In this document: positions 35,412 through 48,637 of the stretch, piece after piece
Layout: each line of letters opens with the position of its first letter
Numbering within the stretch: position 1 is the first letter of the stretch
Assembly: GCA_030063045.1 (NCBI GenBank)
Contig: JAQSEB010000201.1
Coordinates: forward strand, 62,001-126,000
Direction of reading: 5' to 3'
DNA: 64,000 bases
From: Pratylenchus scribneri
Taxonomy: Eukaryota; Nematoda; Chromadorea; Rhabditida; Pratylenchidae
Program-made: the position numbers and the translations under genes
Notes under the pieces: model-generated
Seen by the model: the letters and a program-made list of their open reading frames with translations, nothing else
Told to the model about the DNA's origin: nothing
Database searches by the model: none

Positions 35412-38400
35412 ATGGAATTCCCAATAAACTTAAAGACAACTTATGGAATATCCAAAGTTCAGGTTTAAATTAAATTATAAAAGTTTTCATGGAATTTATA
35501 TAAAATTTATAGTTTTCACCGTTTGATATCACTCATCCTTTATTGGCCGTTTCTACTTGGGATGCTTTCGTAAAGATTTTTGATGTAACAAATCCTGCCG
35601 CTCCCATGGAAATGCGAACTTATTTTCATACAAAATCCGTCCTTTCATGCACATTTATGGTGAGAAGATAATCAGGCTCAATTGCAGTTTAGCCGACTTT
35701 TAGTCCTTTAAACCGTTTAAGCGACCATTGAAAAGCTTAGGCGAAAATTCGCCCATTAAGGGACCAATGCTAATTTTAAGTAAGCTTAAGACTATCAACG
35801 CTAAAATTAGTCCCAAAAATTTTGATGGGGATGACCTTTCCCTAAACCTGACCTAGTCTTGCCTAAACCCCTGCTCTGAGTATTGAAATGGCAAAATTTG
35901 CTGCTTAATTTTAAAAAATAAATTTCAAATTAATATTAGGGTAGGTTCGGAATGTGTTAGGGTTTAAATTTCATAGCAGGAGGGACATTTTTTTTGTAGT
36001 AAATGGTTTCCTTTGATGAATTTTGCCTTAAATCTTCCATTCATTTACATGAAATATTATTTTGGTTTTTACTGACGAATTTTCATTAAGTTGAAAAGTC
36101 GCCTAAACTTTTCATTGGTCGCTTAAACAGTGAAAGTTCGGGTAAACTGCAATTGAGCCGAAAATCACATTTAGAATTATAAGATATTAAATATTCATTA
36201 AGGATTCTTCTAGAGTAGTGAGTGGTGGTTTGGATGAATTGGTGAAAGTTTATGATTTGGAATCAGGAAAAGGTTTTAAAAAGCATTTAAAATGTTTAAT
36301 GTTTATTAATCTATTTTTTATTAAAGAAACCGTGATGGGTCAACACGGAGCTGCTGTCCGATGCATGGAATTTTGCAGTGCACAGCGTGTCACAGTTTCT
36401 GGGGGATGGGATTATCAACTCAAAGTAAAATTCAATATTTGATTATTGGCTGGAAATTGATATCAAAATTCTTTTCGAATTAGAATAGTTTTAAACCCTA
36501 TAAAACAATTTTTTTACCATTTTTTTAGTTGATTTTCTTGAACATTTTTTGTCAATATCCATCTATATACGTCAATATTTTGGCCATTTTCGTCAATATA
36601 TTGAAAAGCTTTGAAAAATTTTGGAAAAATTTTACCAATTTCTTGAAAAATTTAAGGAAAAAGTTCATGTTGTAATTTTTTGAAAAAAATAATGAAAAAT
36701 TGATTTTAGAAAATTTTTAATTGATGTGTATAAATATTTTTGGAGATGGATTTTAAAATTATATAAATAAAAAGCTTCGAACGAAATGTGAAAAATTTGG
36801 GGTTGTGAGTACTTGGAAAAAATTTTCGAAATTTTTGATAAGCGTTTTTTTAAAATTTTTTCATCAATATTATGCGAATTTTATAATTAATATCAATATT
36901 TTACTAATTTTATACTAATATATTATGCCTATATTTTGTGATTTTATATCAATATAAAACCCAGCCCTAATAATTAATTACTTCTAAAAATATTTGAAAT
37001 TCAGCTTTGGGACAGCCGTGCCTTGATGCCGGCGGTTAGTGAAGTGGATTGCGGCGACAAAATCTATGCATTGGATTTGGTCGACAATAGAGCAGTAGTT
37101 GGCACAAAAGACAAACGGGTGTTGGTATGGGATGTGAGAAGCATGAAAGTACCCCTGCAAACGCGTGAATCACCATTGAAGGTATTAGAGAAATATTTAT
37201 CCAAACAAAATATATTCTAAATATTTGATTTTTGTCATTAAAACAATTAATTTAAAAAATATTTTTTAATTCAGTTTCAAACTCGCTCAATCAAATGCTT
37301 TCCATCCGGTGAGGCATTCATTCTTGCCTCCATTGAGGGTCGAGTTGCAATTGAATATTTTGACACGAGCCCGGAAATACAAAAGGAAAAGGTTCTGACT
37401 TCTCTGATATTTAATTATCATTATCAATAATAGTTAGTGCTGGGATTTATATTGTTATAAAATCGCGAAATATAGTCATAAAATATCCAGATAACAGAAA
37501 AATATTGATAAAAAAGGCAAAATATTGAGGAAAATTTTTTAAAAACACTATATTTTATCAAAAATTTTGGAAAAAATTTTTTTCTCTATTCCGAGTCATA
37601 AAATATAATTTCGAAATTTTTATTCATATAATTTTAAAATCTATTCCCAAAAAAATTTTATGCGCATCAATAAATTTTTAAAAATTTTCCAAATCAATTT
37701 TTTTCAAAAAATTACAAAATTAACTTTTTTCCATAGACTTTTCAAGAAATTTGTAAAATTTTTTCGTTAAATTTCCAAAATTTTTCAAAAAAATTCTATT
37801 TAAAAATATAAACTTTAATAAAATTCTTCCAAAATTTTCAAAATATTGACAAAAATAATCAAAAATGCCGAAATATTGATATACAAAAATATGAACATTG
37901 ACATAAAAGTTCATTTAAATCAGCAAAAACAGTGATAAAAAAATATATTTTATATGGGTTTTTCAAGCTATTTTAGGATCGCAAACAAAATATTGATATC
38001 AATATAAATTCCAGCCCTAATAATTACGAATAATAAATTCATTAAAATATATTTATTATTCACAGTATTCATTCAAATGTCATCGAGCCAGAAATGAGAT
38101 GGGCGAGCTCATTTATTCAGTTAATGCCATCGCCTTTCATCCCCAGCATAGAACATTTGCCACCGGCGGAAGTGATGCCATTGTAAATATGTGGGACCCA
38201 GTGAATCGCAAAAGACTAATCCAGTTCAGAAAGTCAGTGTGTGTTCCATTTAAATATTGTTTAATATTTTTTAGCGATAAAATAATTTTTGACTTATTTT
38301 TAATAAATCAGAAACGGGTTTTGGACTCTACAAATTTTATAATACCATTTGCGGATCTCATCGAGATGCGCCGAATAGTATAAAAAAATATTATATGCCC

Positions 38401-38807
38401 AAAATCAAAGAATTAAATTGTTTATAAACCATTTTCCAGTTTTTTTAGTTTTAAACTCTTAAATTTTTGGCCAAAATCGGCATTTTATATACCAATCAAT
38501 TCGTCTTGAATCTCGACGAGATAAACAAATTGGTATAAGGTTTATTGTGTCTAAAACCGGTTTCTGATTAGAGATCAAAAATTAAATTTTAGCTAAAAAA
38601 GCATTTTTTGGAAAAAATAATATTCATATTAAATCATCGTTTTTAAGGTTTGCCACATCAATTGTCAGCTTATCTTTTTCACCCGATGGAGATATGTTGG
38701 CCATCGCATCCACCTATATATACGAAGAGGAAATCCACCCAACACCCATTCCGGAAAGTGCATTGGTCTTACGAAAAATGACCGAAATTGAAGTTCGAGC
38801 AAAATAA
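35412..38807 (+). CDS. bub-3: Mitotic checkpoint WD40 protein BUB3, 328 aa
   Basis: Kinetochore beta-propeller that binds BUB1/BUBR1 and MELT motifs in the spindle checkpoint. Eight phase-consistent exons: 35412..35462, 35513..35659, 36203..36272, 36327..36424, 37005..37181, 37275..37391, 38066..38232, 38648..38807. The 328-residue length equals that of human BUB3. Seen in order: AVSTWDAFVKIFDV, VSGGLDELVKVYDL, VSGGWDYQLKLWDSR, KRVLVWDVR, the diagnostic EGRVAIEYFDTSPE with KYSFKCHR, NAIAFHPQHRTFATGGSDA, WDPVNRKRLIQF, and SPDGDMLAIASTYIYEE. The start MEFPIN is the first ATG of the exon. Three introns are expanded: intron 2 by a 485-bp inverted repeat, intron 6 by AT-rich sequence, and intron 7 by a family-F foldback. 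All coding sequence is intact. Confidence 0.96.
35675..36159. repeat. 485-bp inverted-repeat element in bub-3 intron 2
   Basis: GGCTCAATTGCAGTTTA at the left tip and TAAACTGCAATTGAGCC at the right tip are perfect inverted copies. Subterminal TTTAAGCGACCATTGAAAAG is inverted as CTTTTCATTGGTCGCTTAAA-like sequence. A family of its own in this window; no ORF. Confidence 0.85.
38268..38610. repeat. Foldback element, family F, subtype A (bub-3 intron 7)
   Basis: AATCAGAAACGGGTTTTGGA at the left and AAAACCGGTTTCTGATT at the right, with cores GATCTCATCGAGATGCGCCG and TCGTCTTGAATCTCGACGAG between. It lies about 40 bases from exon 8. Confidence 0.8.
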
Positions 38808-39127
38808 TTGCTGATGGGAAAATTTCACATTATCTTTTTATTTATAGAAATCTCCTTTAATTGTTTTCTTTTTAAATTTTTCTTTTCGTTTAAGTTATTG
38901 CCATTTTTTGATTATCATTATTAATATTTTTTCCATTTTTATTCTGATAAAATTTTGGCAAGCCATCATTTTTGTTGGTGGTTTAATAAAAAAGGAAGGA
39001 TATTCCCGGAAAGAGCAAAGAGCAATATCCAATTCATCCTATAATTGATAAGTACAAAAATGATTGTAAGAAAGATTTGATTGTTTTATCTCTAAATGGT
39101 TGATACATTTCGAGAATGAGATAATAT

Positions 39128-39387
39128 TAATTTGGCAAAAAAATACTGAATTTGGCAAAAATCTTTCGTGTCGAAAAATATTAAATTTTTGAAGCCAAAT
39201 AACTTGGCCATAACTAGGGGTTTAGGGCTAAGGTTAGGTTCAGGGCAGGCATGGGAAATGGGATAAGGGGCTAAGGGCTAGGGAATCTTAAAGAAGTCTG
39301 ATTTGGCCAAGTTATATGGCCTCAAAAACATATTATTTTTCGACACGAAAGATTTTTGCCAAATTCAGTATTTTTTTTGCCAAATTA
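39128..39387. mobile_element. MITE family X, copy 2
   Basis: Same TIRs as the copy at 26104-26364: TAATTTGGCAAAAAAATAC at the left and GTATTTTTTTTGCCAAATTA at the right, TTTCGTGTCGAAAAATA subterminal. Its interior (TAGGGGTTTAGGGCTAAGG) is the reverse complement of copy 1, so the two copies lie in opposite orientation. Confidence 0.85.
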
Positions 39388-39443
39388 AATGACTCCCTTT
39401 CGAGAATTTATTACAAAAACACAAATGATGATTGAGAAATATT

Positions 39444-39784
39444 TAAAATGGCAAAAAAAATTGAAAATGGCGAAAAGTCTTTAAGGTATATCCAAAATCG
39501 GCAAATAATATACTGGATAGTGCAGGTCAAGACGCATGGATTGGTATATAGTAATTTGTCATGGTTTAATTGGTTTTGAACCAAAACCCATAAAATAGTT
39601 TAAGTGGTTTAAAACCCTTAATTTTGATCAAACCACGGCAAAATATATACCAATCGACGCGTCTTGACGAGATCTATCGAATGAGTTTATGTTTTGGGGG
39701 TCTAGGACAAACCATTAAACCGTTATAATCTTTTCGCCATTTTCAATACACTTTTCGATATTTTCAGTTTTTTTTCGCCAAATT
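39444..39784. repeat. Foldback element, family F, subtype B
   Basis: Tips AATGGCAAAAAAAATTG/AAATGGCGAAAAG and TTTTCGCCATTTTC/TTCGCCAAATTAAA are inverted. The core ATCGACGCGTCTTGACGAGA and ATGGTATATA-like words are inside. It lies 57 bases from MITE X copy 2, in effect nested side by side. Confidence 0.8.
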
Positions 39785-41061
39785 AAATACCACATCCATT
39801 TAATATTATCTCTTAATGAATTCTTGGAAATTGTATTTCAAAATATTAAAAGAGAATTTAAATTTTGGATGTTCTTGTTGATGTCAAAAATAAAATTAAA
39901 TTTTTGAACTCAATTAAAATTAAATTGAAATTCCATCCTTCTTTAACCAAAAATCCATTGTTTTTTAAACTCTATTTTTTATTCATTCCCAACTGCCGGC
40001 TGTTTTCTGCCGTTCCTCATTCAACTTTTGGTATGTTCAAAAAGCAGAAAAGCAGCTGTTTCTTGTTTCTTCCATTTTTCCATAAATTTTCTTTATTTTC
40101 GCTGGAAGAAGGAAAATCCTCATTTAATTTTATTTTGACGCCGAATAGTGGCTATGGCCTGTGGCTTCCTACGCCTGAAGCATTTTTTGACCAAAAAATA
40201 CACAAATATTTTCGTCCAAATTTTTTAATCAGAAATTATTGTTCCTAAATTTTATAGTTTTTTTTAAAGAAATTATATTTAATTTTCAAAATCATTTGGT
40301 CATATTTTCAATTATTTGTGATAAAAAATTTTAAAAAATTTAAATATAATTTTTTTCCATGGATTTTTTCATTTAGGCAATTTTTTAAATTTTGAAAAAT
40401 TATCAACATATTTTTCTTATTATTAAAGCTTAATTAAGCAAAGTTTTTTGACCATAAGAAGCCAATTGAAATGAAAAACTAGTTTTGAGAAAATAATAAA
40501 AAAATTATTAATAATAAATTAATTTTTAAATTTTAAATTTTGAAGATTAAAATTTTTTTAATATTTAAAATTATATCGATTATTCCCCATAATTTATTCA
40601 TTTACATATATACTAAAAAAGATTTTTATAGGTCACAAAAAGTGCATAACAATTTTCCATGAACAATTACCAAATAATTAGCAAATATTTTTTATTCATA
40701 ATTTCGAATTTATTGGAAAATAATTTTAAAAAATTCATAATTACATAGAATTCACTGTTGAATTCACATATGCAATTGAAAATCCCTTTAATTAGCGGTC
40801 AATTCATTCGACTGAACAATTCATCAAATTCTCTTCTTTATCCTTTTAGTAGATAGTGGCCAAAAATTATTTTGCCTATTTCCCATTTTAATAAAAATGG
40901 ATGCATTTTCGCATCATTTTAAAACAAATCCCATGCCATTTATTCCCCACAAATGATCATGCGCGAGTCCATAAAAAAGTCCATAATTTGTCAACCATTA
41001 TAATCCCTATGGCCTAATTTGTTGTGCATAAATTTTTAAAAAGCCTTAGTTTACTTTGTCA

Positions 41062-41400
41062 ATGGCTAAAGTGTTTGCGTCATTAAACAAAAATGGCAGT
41101 AAAATTTTTAAAAATTCCTGGAAAATAAAGTTAAACTTTGCCAATAAAATGGCAAATGCCAGCCCTTTCAAAATCCATAGAAAATAAAAATAATTATCAT
41201 TCATATAAAACAAAATTAAAATGAAAATCGCCTCCGTTTTTGAATTAGCAGTGTTTGTATCATTAGGCAAAAATTGGCAGTAAAATTTTTAAAAATTCCC
41301 AGAATATAAAGTTTACCAATAAATTAGCATTGGCAGGTTCACCTTTGACTTACTTTTCAAAATCCATTAAAAAATAAAAATTAAATGATTCATAAATATT
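41062..41400. repeat. Tandem duplication of about 150-170 bp, two copies
   Basis: Copies at about 41062-41210 and 41243-41400 share GTGTTTGCGTCATTAAACAA/GTGTTTGTATCATTAGGCAA, TGGCAGTAAAATTTTTAAAA and TTCAAAATCCAT. They are diverged and non-coding. Confidence 0.7.
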
Positions 41401-44400
41401 AAAATAAAAGCTCATCACTATTTAATCTGTTTGTCCAAAAGTCTCATTTTAAAAAAAATTAAAATATTTACCAAACAATTTAAAGAGATTTATTGACCAC
41501 TCATTTATATAGAAAAGAACATTTAATAATATGTTGAAATTATATTTCTTTTTTTTATTTTTATCTGGCAAATTTTAGATTTACTTAGAGTCAAAAATTT
41601 GAAAATTTTGATGCCATTAAATTTAGCAAAATTTAATAAGGTAAATCATTCAAATTAGATCCATAATACCGTGCATCCTCTTTTTAATTGTGAGATCTTT
41701 AATAGTTCCCATATTTTCAGATGTTGAAAAATAATTTCCCATGAGTTATTAAGGTATTTAAAATTTAATTAATAAATTTTAAATGCCTATCCATCAATAT
41801 TTATTTGTTTTTTTCTAAACTCCTAAAAGTATCTGCCATTAGCAATTTTGAATTTTTCATTAAATTCTATTTTTTCTGTCATGAAAAGTTACTTAATCAT
41901 ATAGCATATCCAACCGAAATAAATAAATTTCCATCAGACGAATGCCAAAGGGCAAAATTTTCTATAAAAAGTTGAGTGGATTCTCTTCTGCTCTTTCTCA
42001 TTAGTCATTATTGATGTTTGCCCCTCAAGAAAACTCATTTCATTCTCGTATGGCCTCATCCTTCAAGCTTTAGGCAAAAATTAATTTCACATTCAAGGGA
42101 AATATGGTTAAACTCAGCTCACCAAATTATTGCCATTTTTAGTGCTGATGAGCAATATTTTTTTTGACAATTTTTGAAAAAACTCTGGAATTTATTTTAA
42201 TTTATTGGTCAAAAATTATAATTTTTCTTAATTTTAATTTTGAAATTTTTTTTCTAAGGATAATATATGCAAATAATCCCTCCAGTTATTCATTTTATGT
42301 AAATCTTGGTAAGAAATAGCCAATATTTACCTAGGGCAAATCACATTTCTAAATGTTTGGCTTTTCTTACCAGGATGGCCAAATTTACTGAAATATATTC
42401 ATATATTCATGTTTAGTGTCCAAAATTGTCCTATAAATATATAATTTAAACTTTCAATTGGTGAAATTTTTGTTATATTTTAACCCTTTAAATTCCATTT
42501 TTCCAGTTAAGGACAATTTTTGATGTTCTTTAACCTTTTAAATATAATCCCCCGCATTTAACAGACACCAAAAAAAAAACATATTTTTCTGTCCTTTTTG
42601 ACAGCCAAAAGCAATTTATAATCTGTGCCCTCCCTTCCCTTCGTTGCATTTTTCTCCTTCCATCTAATCCCCTCAGCTGCTGCTGCAAATTTTTGGCCAA
42701 AATGTGGCCAAAAAGTTAATTGAGGCCCTTTTGGCACGCAATCCCTTCCTTCTTAGTTCATTTCAAAAAATTCCAACCAATTCCGTCTTGTTCTTTTTCT
42801 CAATTTGCTCTTCTTCATTTTTGGCACTTTTTTCTTCCTTCTTTTTATATGTTTGTGGCCGAAAAATAAACATTCAATTTTTTCAAAAAGTGCATTGAAT
42901 TCAAAATTAATCCCCAAACCAAAATTGGAAAAAAATTAATGTCAATTTTATTATTAATTTATGAATAAATTAAATACTTTTTCTGATAAATTCACAAAAA
43001 AATGTTAGAAAACGGCTAACTAATTAATTACCTTTTAGATTTAAAGAAAAATTTGCGCGACTTTTTGCTCTAAAAGGCTATATTCGTAATTTTAATATTT
43101 TATATTCGGCAAAATTACTAGGAAAAAGCAAAATAAAATTTTGACTTTTTTAGAGTTCATTCAAAAAATTTATTATTTTATCTTTAATTAATTACAATTA
43201 AAAGCTTTTTTAATTCTGGTACGGTTTAAAATTACTAATGATAGTTCGCGAAAAATTTTATATGGTTTGGAAAAAAAATTGTAAATTTATTTTCTTCTAT
43301 TTTTCCAAACAATTTCCAATTCATCAAATGTTATCTTATTCATGCAAAAATAATTATCTTGAAGATAATTACAAAAAAGTAGTTAGTGGAATTGTTTTCT
43401 AAATTGTTTTTTTTTTTAAATTGTCTTTTCTGTGTATTTTCCGGTGCAAAATTTTACATCCCAAAAACACAAATTATGGGTCCAGGGTCCACAAATTTTA
43501 AAAATAATTGTTCCCATTCAATTCCCTCAAAAGTACCATCGTGGTGCCATTCAGTGCATCCATCTTAAGGCCCAATTTGGGTTGTATTCACAGTTGGACC
43601 ACAAAAAATGCTTTATCAAAAGGAAAAGTCCAACCAACTTTTTAACTGAATTCTTTTGTCATTTTCAACAATAACATTTCCCTTAAATGATAATAAACAT
43701 TAAATTCAACATTTTATAGTTTTAGAAATGCATATTTTTGAAAAAAATTACATAAAAATATTCATAAATATTTTTTAGTTAAAAAAATTAATTTTGTTTT
43801 TTGGCTTAAAATATTTACTATAATTTAAAAAATGCAAAAATTAAAACACTCGAAATATTCTGAAAATATTTAATATTCAATTTATTCATAAATATTAAAT
43901 ATGAAAAAAAACATAAATTTACACATAAATAAATTAGTGAATTTATGAATAATTTAAAATATACCTAAAATTCAAATATTAATTCATTTACATATGAATC
44001 TGAAATATGATAATAAAAAATAATGTTCATTTTTTTTTACTTAAAATCCAATTAATTTTCTCATTCATCGCCAATTTATGGCCAGTGGCCACAGAAAGGT
44101 GGTAATCTTTTTTTCATTTTTCAAGTCAGAATATCTATATTTCCATTTAATATTTTTAAAATTTCAGACTTATTAGACAAAAAGACACAAAATTTAATTC
44201 TTAAAGCCCTTTCTGTTGAATTCACAAAAATGGGCCCTCCTCCTCTAGAATGATGTCGACACGGCTTCATTTTCTTAGCCAAGTTAGAAGGTATTTTATT
44301 TGTGCCCATCCTTTTTGAAGGCTAAATAAAAGGGTAGAAAAAGCGGAAGGTTTAATTAATCCCCTGGCGGCGAAAGAAATGTTTTTTGTTGGAGTTCTTT

Positions 44401-44672
44401 GATGGATGCCCATTTTATGGGATTTTGGAGTGCCGTTGTTTTTTAATGGGATGGAATGAAATACGCCATTCTAATTCAGCAAAATTAAAATTTATTTTAG
44501 ACAGTCCTTGGAGAATTAATTATAGCATTTTTGGTTACGCTAATTTTTACAATCAAAATTTTTAAATTATAGACCACAGTGATTTTACTGAAAAATATGT
44601 AAAAAAAGAAATAAAAGTTTAATTATTTACATATAAAGATTTTATTATCAACAAAATTAGATACTTTTGTGT

Positions 44673-44967
44673 TTTGCCGAAAATTTAATAACTTTTTAGT
44701 GCTTGATCCTAAACATTATACTTATACCATTCAATAGAGCTCAACGAGACGCGCATTGTGTCAGTGCCATGGTTTAGATCAAAATTGAAAGTATTATAAA
44801 CCTGCTAAACCCTATTTGGTTTTTGATTTAAACTCTTTGAATTTTGATTTAAATCATGACAATATATAGGTCAATCGATGCATCTCGATGAGTTCTATTG
44901 AATGGTATTAAGATGTATAGAGTTTAGGATCAAGTGCTAAAAAAAATTTATTAAGTTTTCGACAAAA
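44673..44967. repeat. Foldback element, family F, subtype C
   Basis: TTTTTAGTGCTTGATCCTAAAC on the left is inverted as GTTTAGGATCAAGTGCTAAAA on the right. The core AGCTCAACGAGACGCGCATT and ATCGATGCATCTCGATGAGT is inside. The tips differ from subtypes A and B. Confidence 0.75.
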
Positions 44968-46772
44968 GTAACCAATTTTTTTTGTCAAAGAACCACACTC
45001 TTTACCTATATGGTTTAATCATTAAATATATTGAATATGCAAAATAGGTCAAAAGCGAAAAAATTTGCACTTTAATTATAATAATGTCATTGCATTTTTG
45101 CATACTTTTACATTAAAATACGACTTTTTGAAGACAGAAATGTGCCGTGCCGTGCATCAAATTCTCCCACAGACACCAAAACCCTCTCTCCTCCGTGTCC
45201 ATGGGGCATTAATTTTAATTTTACTTCCAATTTCATTGCCCTATTCCTCCGGGAACCATCTATTTTTTCTCATTTTTTTTATTTGTTTTACCGCGATTTA
45301 TGCTGCTGAAACTCCAAAAAGAAAATTGAGGAATTTTTTGCCTCAGGCGCGTCCTTTTCGTTTCGCTTTTATTTCTCCATTTTTGGGCTCTATTTTAAAT
45401 TGGATTTTTTTTGTTGTTTTTCTCATATTTTTCGAATTTCTAAAATTAAAATTTTCATATATTCAAATAATTTTTTAGACTAATTTAATATTTTTTTAAA
45501 AATTTAAATTTTTTAATTGCTAAAAAAATAAAATTTTCAAATATTTTTAAGTTAAATTCAATTTAAATATGCAAAAAATATTTCAATTTAATTCCAATAA
45601 ATTTTATATTTATAAAAATAAATATCAGCCAAATACAATTGCATTTTTGAAGGAAATATTTTGGCTATTTTTGCATTGACATTTGCACAAAATATTCCTT
45701 GATTGACATATGCAAATAAATAAATAACATAAAAATTGAATTTAATTAAAATTCCAATAAAAATGGCATTTAATTGTATTTTTCTGGCAACAATTTACCC
45801 TCACGCCATTCAATTCCTCCATCAATCACTTTTCCTCCTAATTAATTTTCAGTTTATTTGCAGAAATAAAATTAATTAAATGAAATACATTTTTGTGACA
45901 CCGTAAAATTTTTTGTAATTTTCCCTTTCTCTCTTCTCATTCTTATATATTGCACTTCCCACTCATCAATTCAATTTATCCTTGCTTATTATTATTAATT
46001 TGGATAATAATTAATTTACCACCAAAATTATTGAATTATCACTAAATTTTTGAGTAAAATCAAAATAGGCCACATTTTTAGAATTGAGAGCATATAATTT
46101 TGGCAAATTAGGCACAATTTTAAACTTTATCCTCGGAAATCGGATGTCTTAGATCTAATTTTAAACCTAATCCTAAGGACTTAAAACTTCTAGGGCCAAA
46201 TTATATGGCCGAATGTTTATTACCAATTTTTCGACATCAAAAAATATAATTTTCTCGAAATTTTGGTCTAAAATCAGTATTTTTTGAGCCAAATAATTAG
46301 TCAAATTTGGTACCAATTATTTCCAATTTAGATCTTAAATTTAGCTTTTATCCTAAATCTAAAGTCCTAAAATTTTCCTAAACCAAAATATATGTCCATA
46401 AACATTTTTCGTCACCAAAAACCCATCAATAAGTTCCTATAATTTTTCTTAGCCAAAATTCGTTTTCACTTCTCCAGTGGGGGAAGCCCATCCCAAACTC
46501 TTCTCAAATTCACTCAAATATTCCAAATTTCCAATTTTGGGTCCATTTTTTGGATGGAGAAGAAGGCGCCAATAATGAAATAAATATATGTGTGTACCGC
46601 AGTTGGGAAGGGGAGGGGAAGGGATATGGGGCGTAAAGCCGACAATTATATTTTTTTTTTGTTGGTCGACCGAGGCAAAGCCAACTTTTTCCTCATCAAA
46701 ACGCATTTTGGAATTCGAAGAAGACCAATTTTAAATTACCTATGTCAATGTCAATTATGATGATGACCCACC

Positions 46773-47344
46773 AAAATTGTCATTCCAACCAGTCTTATTA
46801 TTAGATAATTGGCAATTTTAAAAATTTTAGAGCTTTTTTCCATTTTATCCAACTTTATTTAAATTCCATAGAACTTCAAAAATACCAAAAAATTTTTTTC
46901 TTAATAATGAAAAAAAATAAATCAGATAATTAATAATTATTATAAAAAATTTTCAGTATGAAATAAATTCTAGCCTTTTAATATTCGCATAATTCCAAAA
47001 TGCTTATTAAATTCTATTTTTGGCATCATTTCTGTCCATTTCTCTTAATTGGGGGGGGGGGGGGCAACTTAAAATTGATGCCTCATCAAAATTGTCATTC
47101 CCTTCTATTAAAATATAATTGGCAATTTTTAGGAAATTTTGCAGACTTTTTTCCATTTTTATCCAATTTTAATGCCGTTTCATAATTCTTAAAATACCAA
47201 AAAATTTACAATTATGAAAAAAATCAGACAATTAATAATAAATTTTATAAAAAATTTCATAATTAAATGATAACCTTTTAAATACCAATATTCCATTAAT
47301 TCAAAAATGCTTAATAAATACTATTTTTGGCATTACTTTGTCCA
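46773..47344. repeat. Diverged tandem duplication, two copies of about 260 bp
   Basis: Copies at about 46773-47036 and 47083-47344 share AAAATTGTCATTCC, ATAATTGGCAATTTT, ATACCAAAAAATTT, AATGCTTA(T/A)TAAATTCTA-like and CTATTTTTGGCAT in the same order. The G run at 47051-47064 lies at the junction between them. No ORF is shared. Confidence 0.75.
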
Positions 47345-48637
47345 TTCATTTTTCCCCGTTTTGGATTTTTCAAATAAATCACGCAAAATATGTTTCCGGT
47401 CGCATTTTCTTTGGTCACATTTTCATAAGGAAAAAAAGGGAAAAGTAGCAATAAAACCCAAATATTGAAGGAATTTATTCATGAAATTCCCTTAAAAATA
47501 TTCAAAAAAAAATTTTTTTTAATTAAAAATATAATTTTTCTATATTTTTCTCCGAAAATATTGCAACAACAAAATATAATTGACTTTACCAGGAATTGGG
47601 AAACAAAAATTGCGCATTCCATGCAAAGCCAAACAAAGAAGGAAATAAATATATTTGCTCGAATTTAGCCAATATTATCGTGAGAAAAGCTTTATTTTTG
47701 CATTTTAATAATTCTTTTGGGAATTCATGAAACAATATATAAAAAAATTTACGTTTGATCAAATTTTAATTTTATTTTTAGAAAGCACAAAATAAAATGT
47801 GAATTTTTTAAAATAATTTTTTTAATTTAATTATTATTTTTATATTTTTAAAACCTTAATTTTTGAATTTTTTTAAATTATTTTTTTTTTTTATTTTTAA
47901 AAATCTTAATTTTTATTTTTGATTTTTTTAAAATAAATTTTTTTAGATTATTTTATTATATTATCTGATTAAAAATAATTTTATACATTTTTATTGATAT
48001 TCAAAGTTCCAAATTAAATTATTAAAATGCCACATTTCCGTCACAAATCCCTTGAGGAAAAAACAAAAAAAGATTTTATAAACAGAGAAAAGTCAAAGAG
48101 CGAAAAAAAGTGACACCGCCTAAAACAATTCACCTCCTCTCCCACAAAAAATCTTATTTTTGGCAATGTTTTGTACCAGCCCCCGATTGGCTAATTTAAT
48201 AAAGTGAAGGAGGCCAAAGGCATATTTGGCACTATTTTCCCATTTTGCCATTCCATTGACCTCCTTTTCCTCGCCTTCTTCATTCTTTTCGGGGGTTTTG
48301 GTTCGGATGAACTCATTGGACCCAATGAGACATATTTTGAAGGGGAAAAGCCAAAGGCCATTGCCGAAATTCTCTTTCTATCCATTTCCTCTTACCAAAA
48401 AAAGCCAAATTTGGCAACCTCCAAACAATAATATTTCAACATTTTGTGAAATTTAATTATTCCTTTAATTGAATCGTAAAATTTATAAATTAATTTTACT
48501 ATCATTTAATTCCATTCATATTAATTTTTTCATCTTTGGGCAATGATAAAATTATTTTCAAAATTTTCAGACGAAATAAATTTCCATTCTCCCATTTTTA
48601 TTCTCTTCAAATAAATTCCAATAATATCTATAAAATT

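Larger units (their letters stand above)
38808..48637. other. About 9.8-kb gene-poor region
   Basis: I see no supportable gene. Recognisable content: MITE X copy 2 (39128-39387), family-F foldbacks at 39444-39784 and 44673-44967, tandem duplications near 41.1-41.4 and 46.8-47.3 kb, and a 14-base G run at 47051-47064. Open frames at 39865-40248 and 45065-45478 have hydrophobic low-complexity composition, no splice partners and no recognisable motif. The rest is very AT-rich with frequent AAATTTTT/ATATTTAA words. Confidence 0.55.

Noticed and set aside
39865..40248. 127-codon plus ORF
   Set aside because: Phe/Leu/Lys-rich reading of AT-rich DNA without splice partners or recognisable motif.
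45065..45478. 137-codon plus ORF with hydrophobic segments
   Set aside because: Looks partly like a membrane protein, but there is no supporting exon structure, and the C-terminal half is low-complexity.
46449..46706. 85-codon minus ORF
   Set aside because: Isolated, no homology recognised, ends abruptly in AT-rich DNA.
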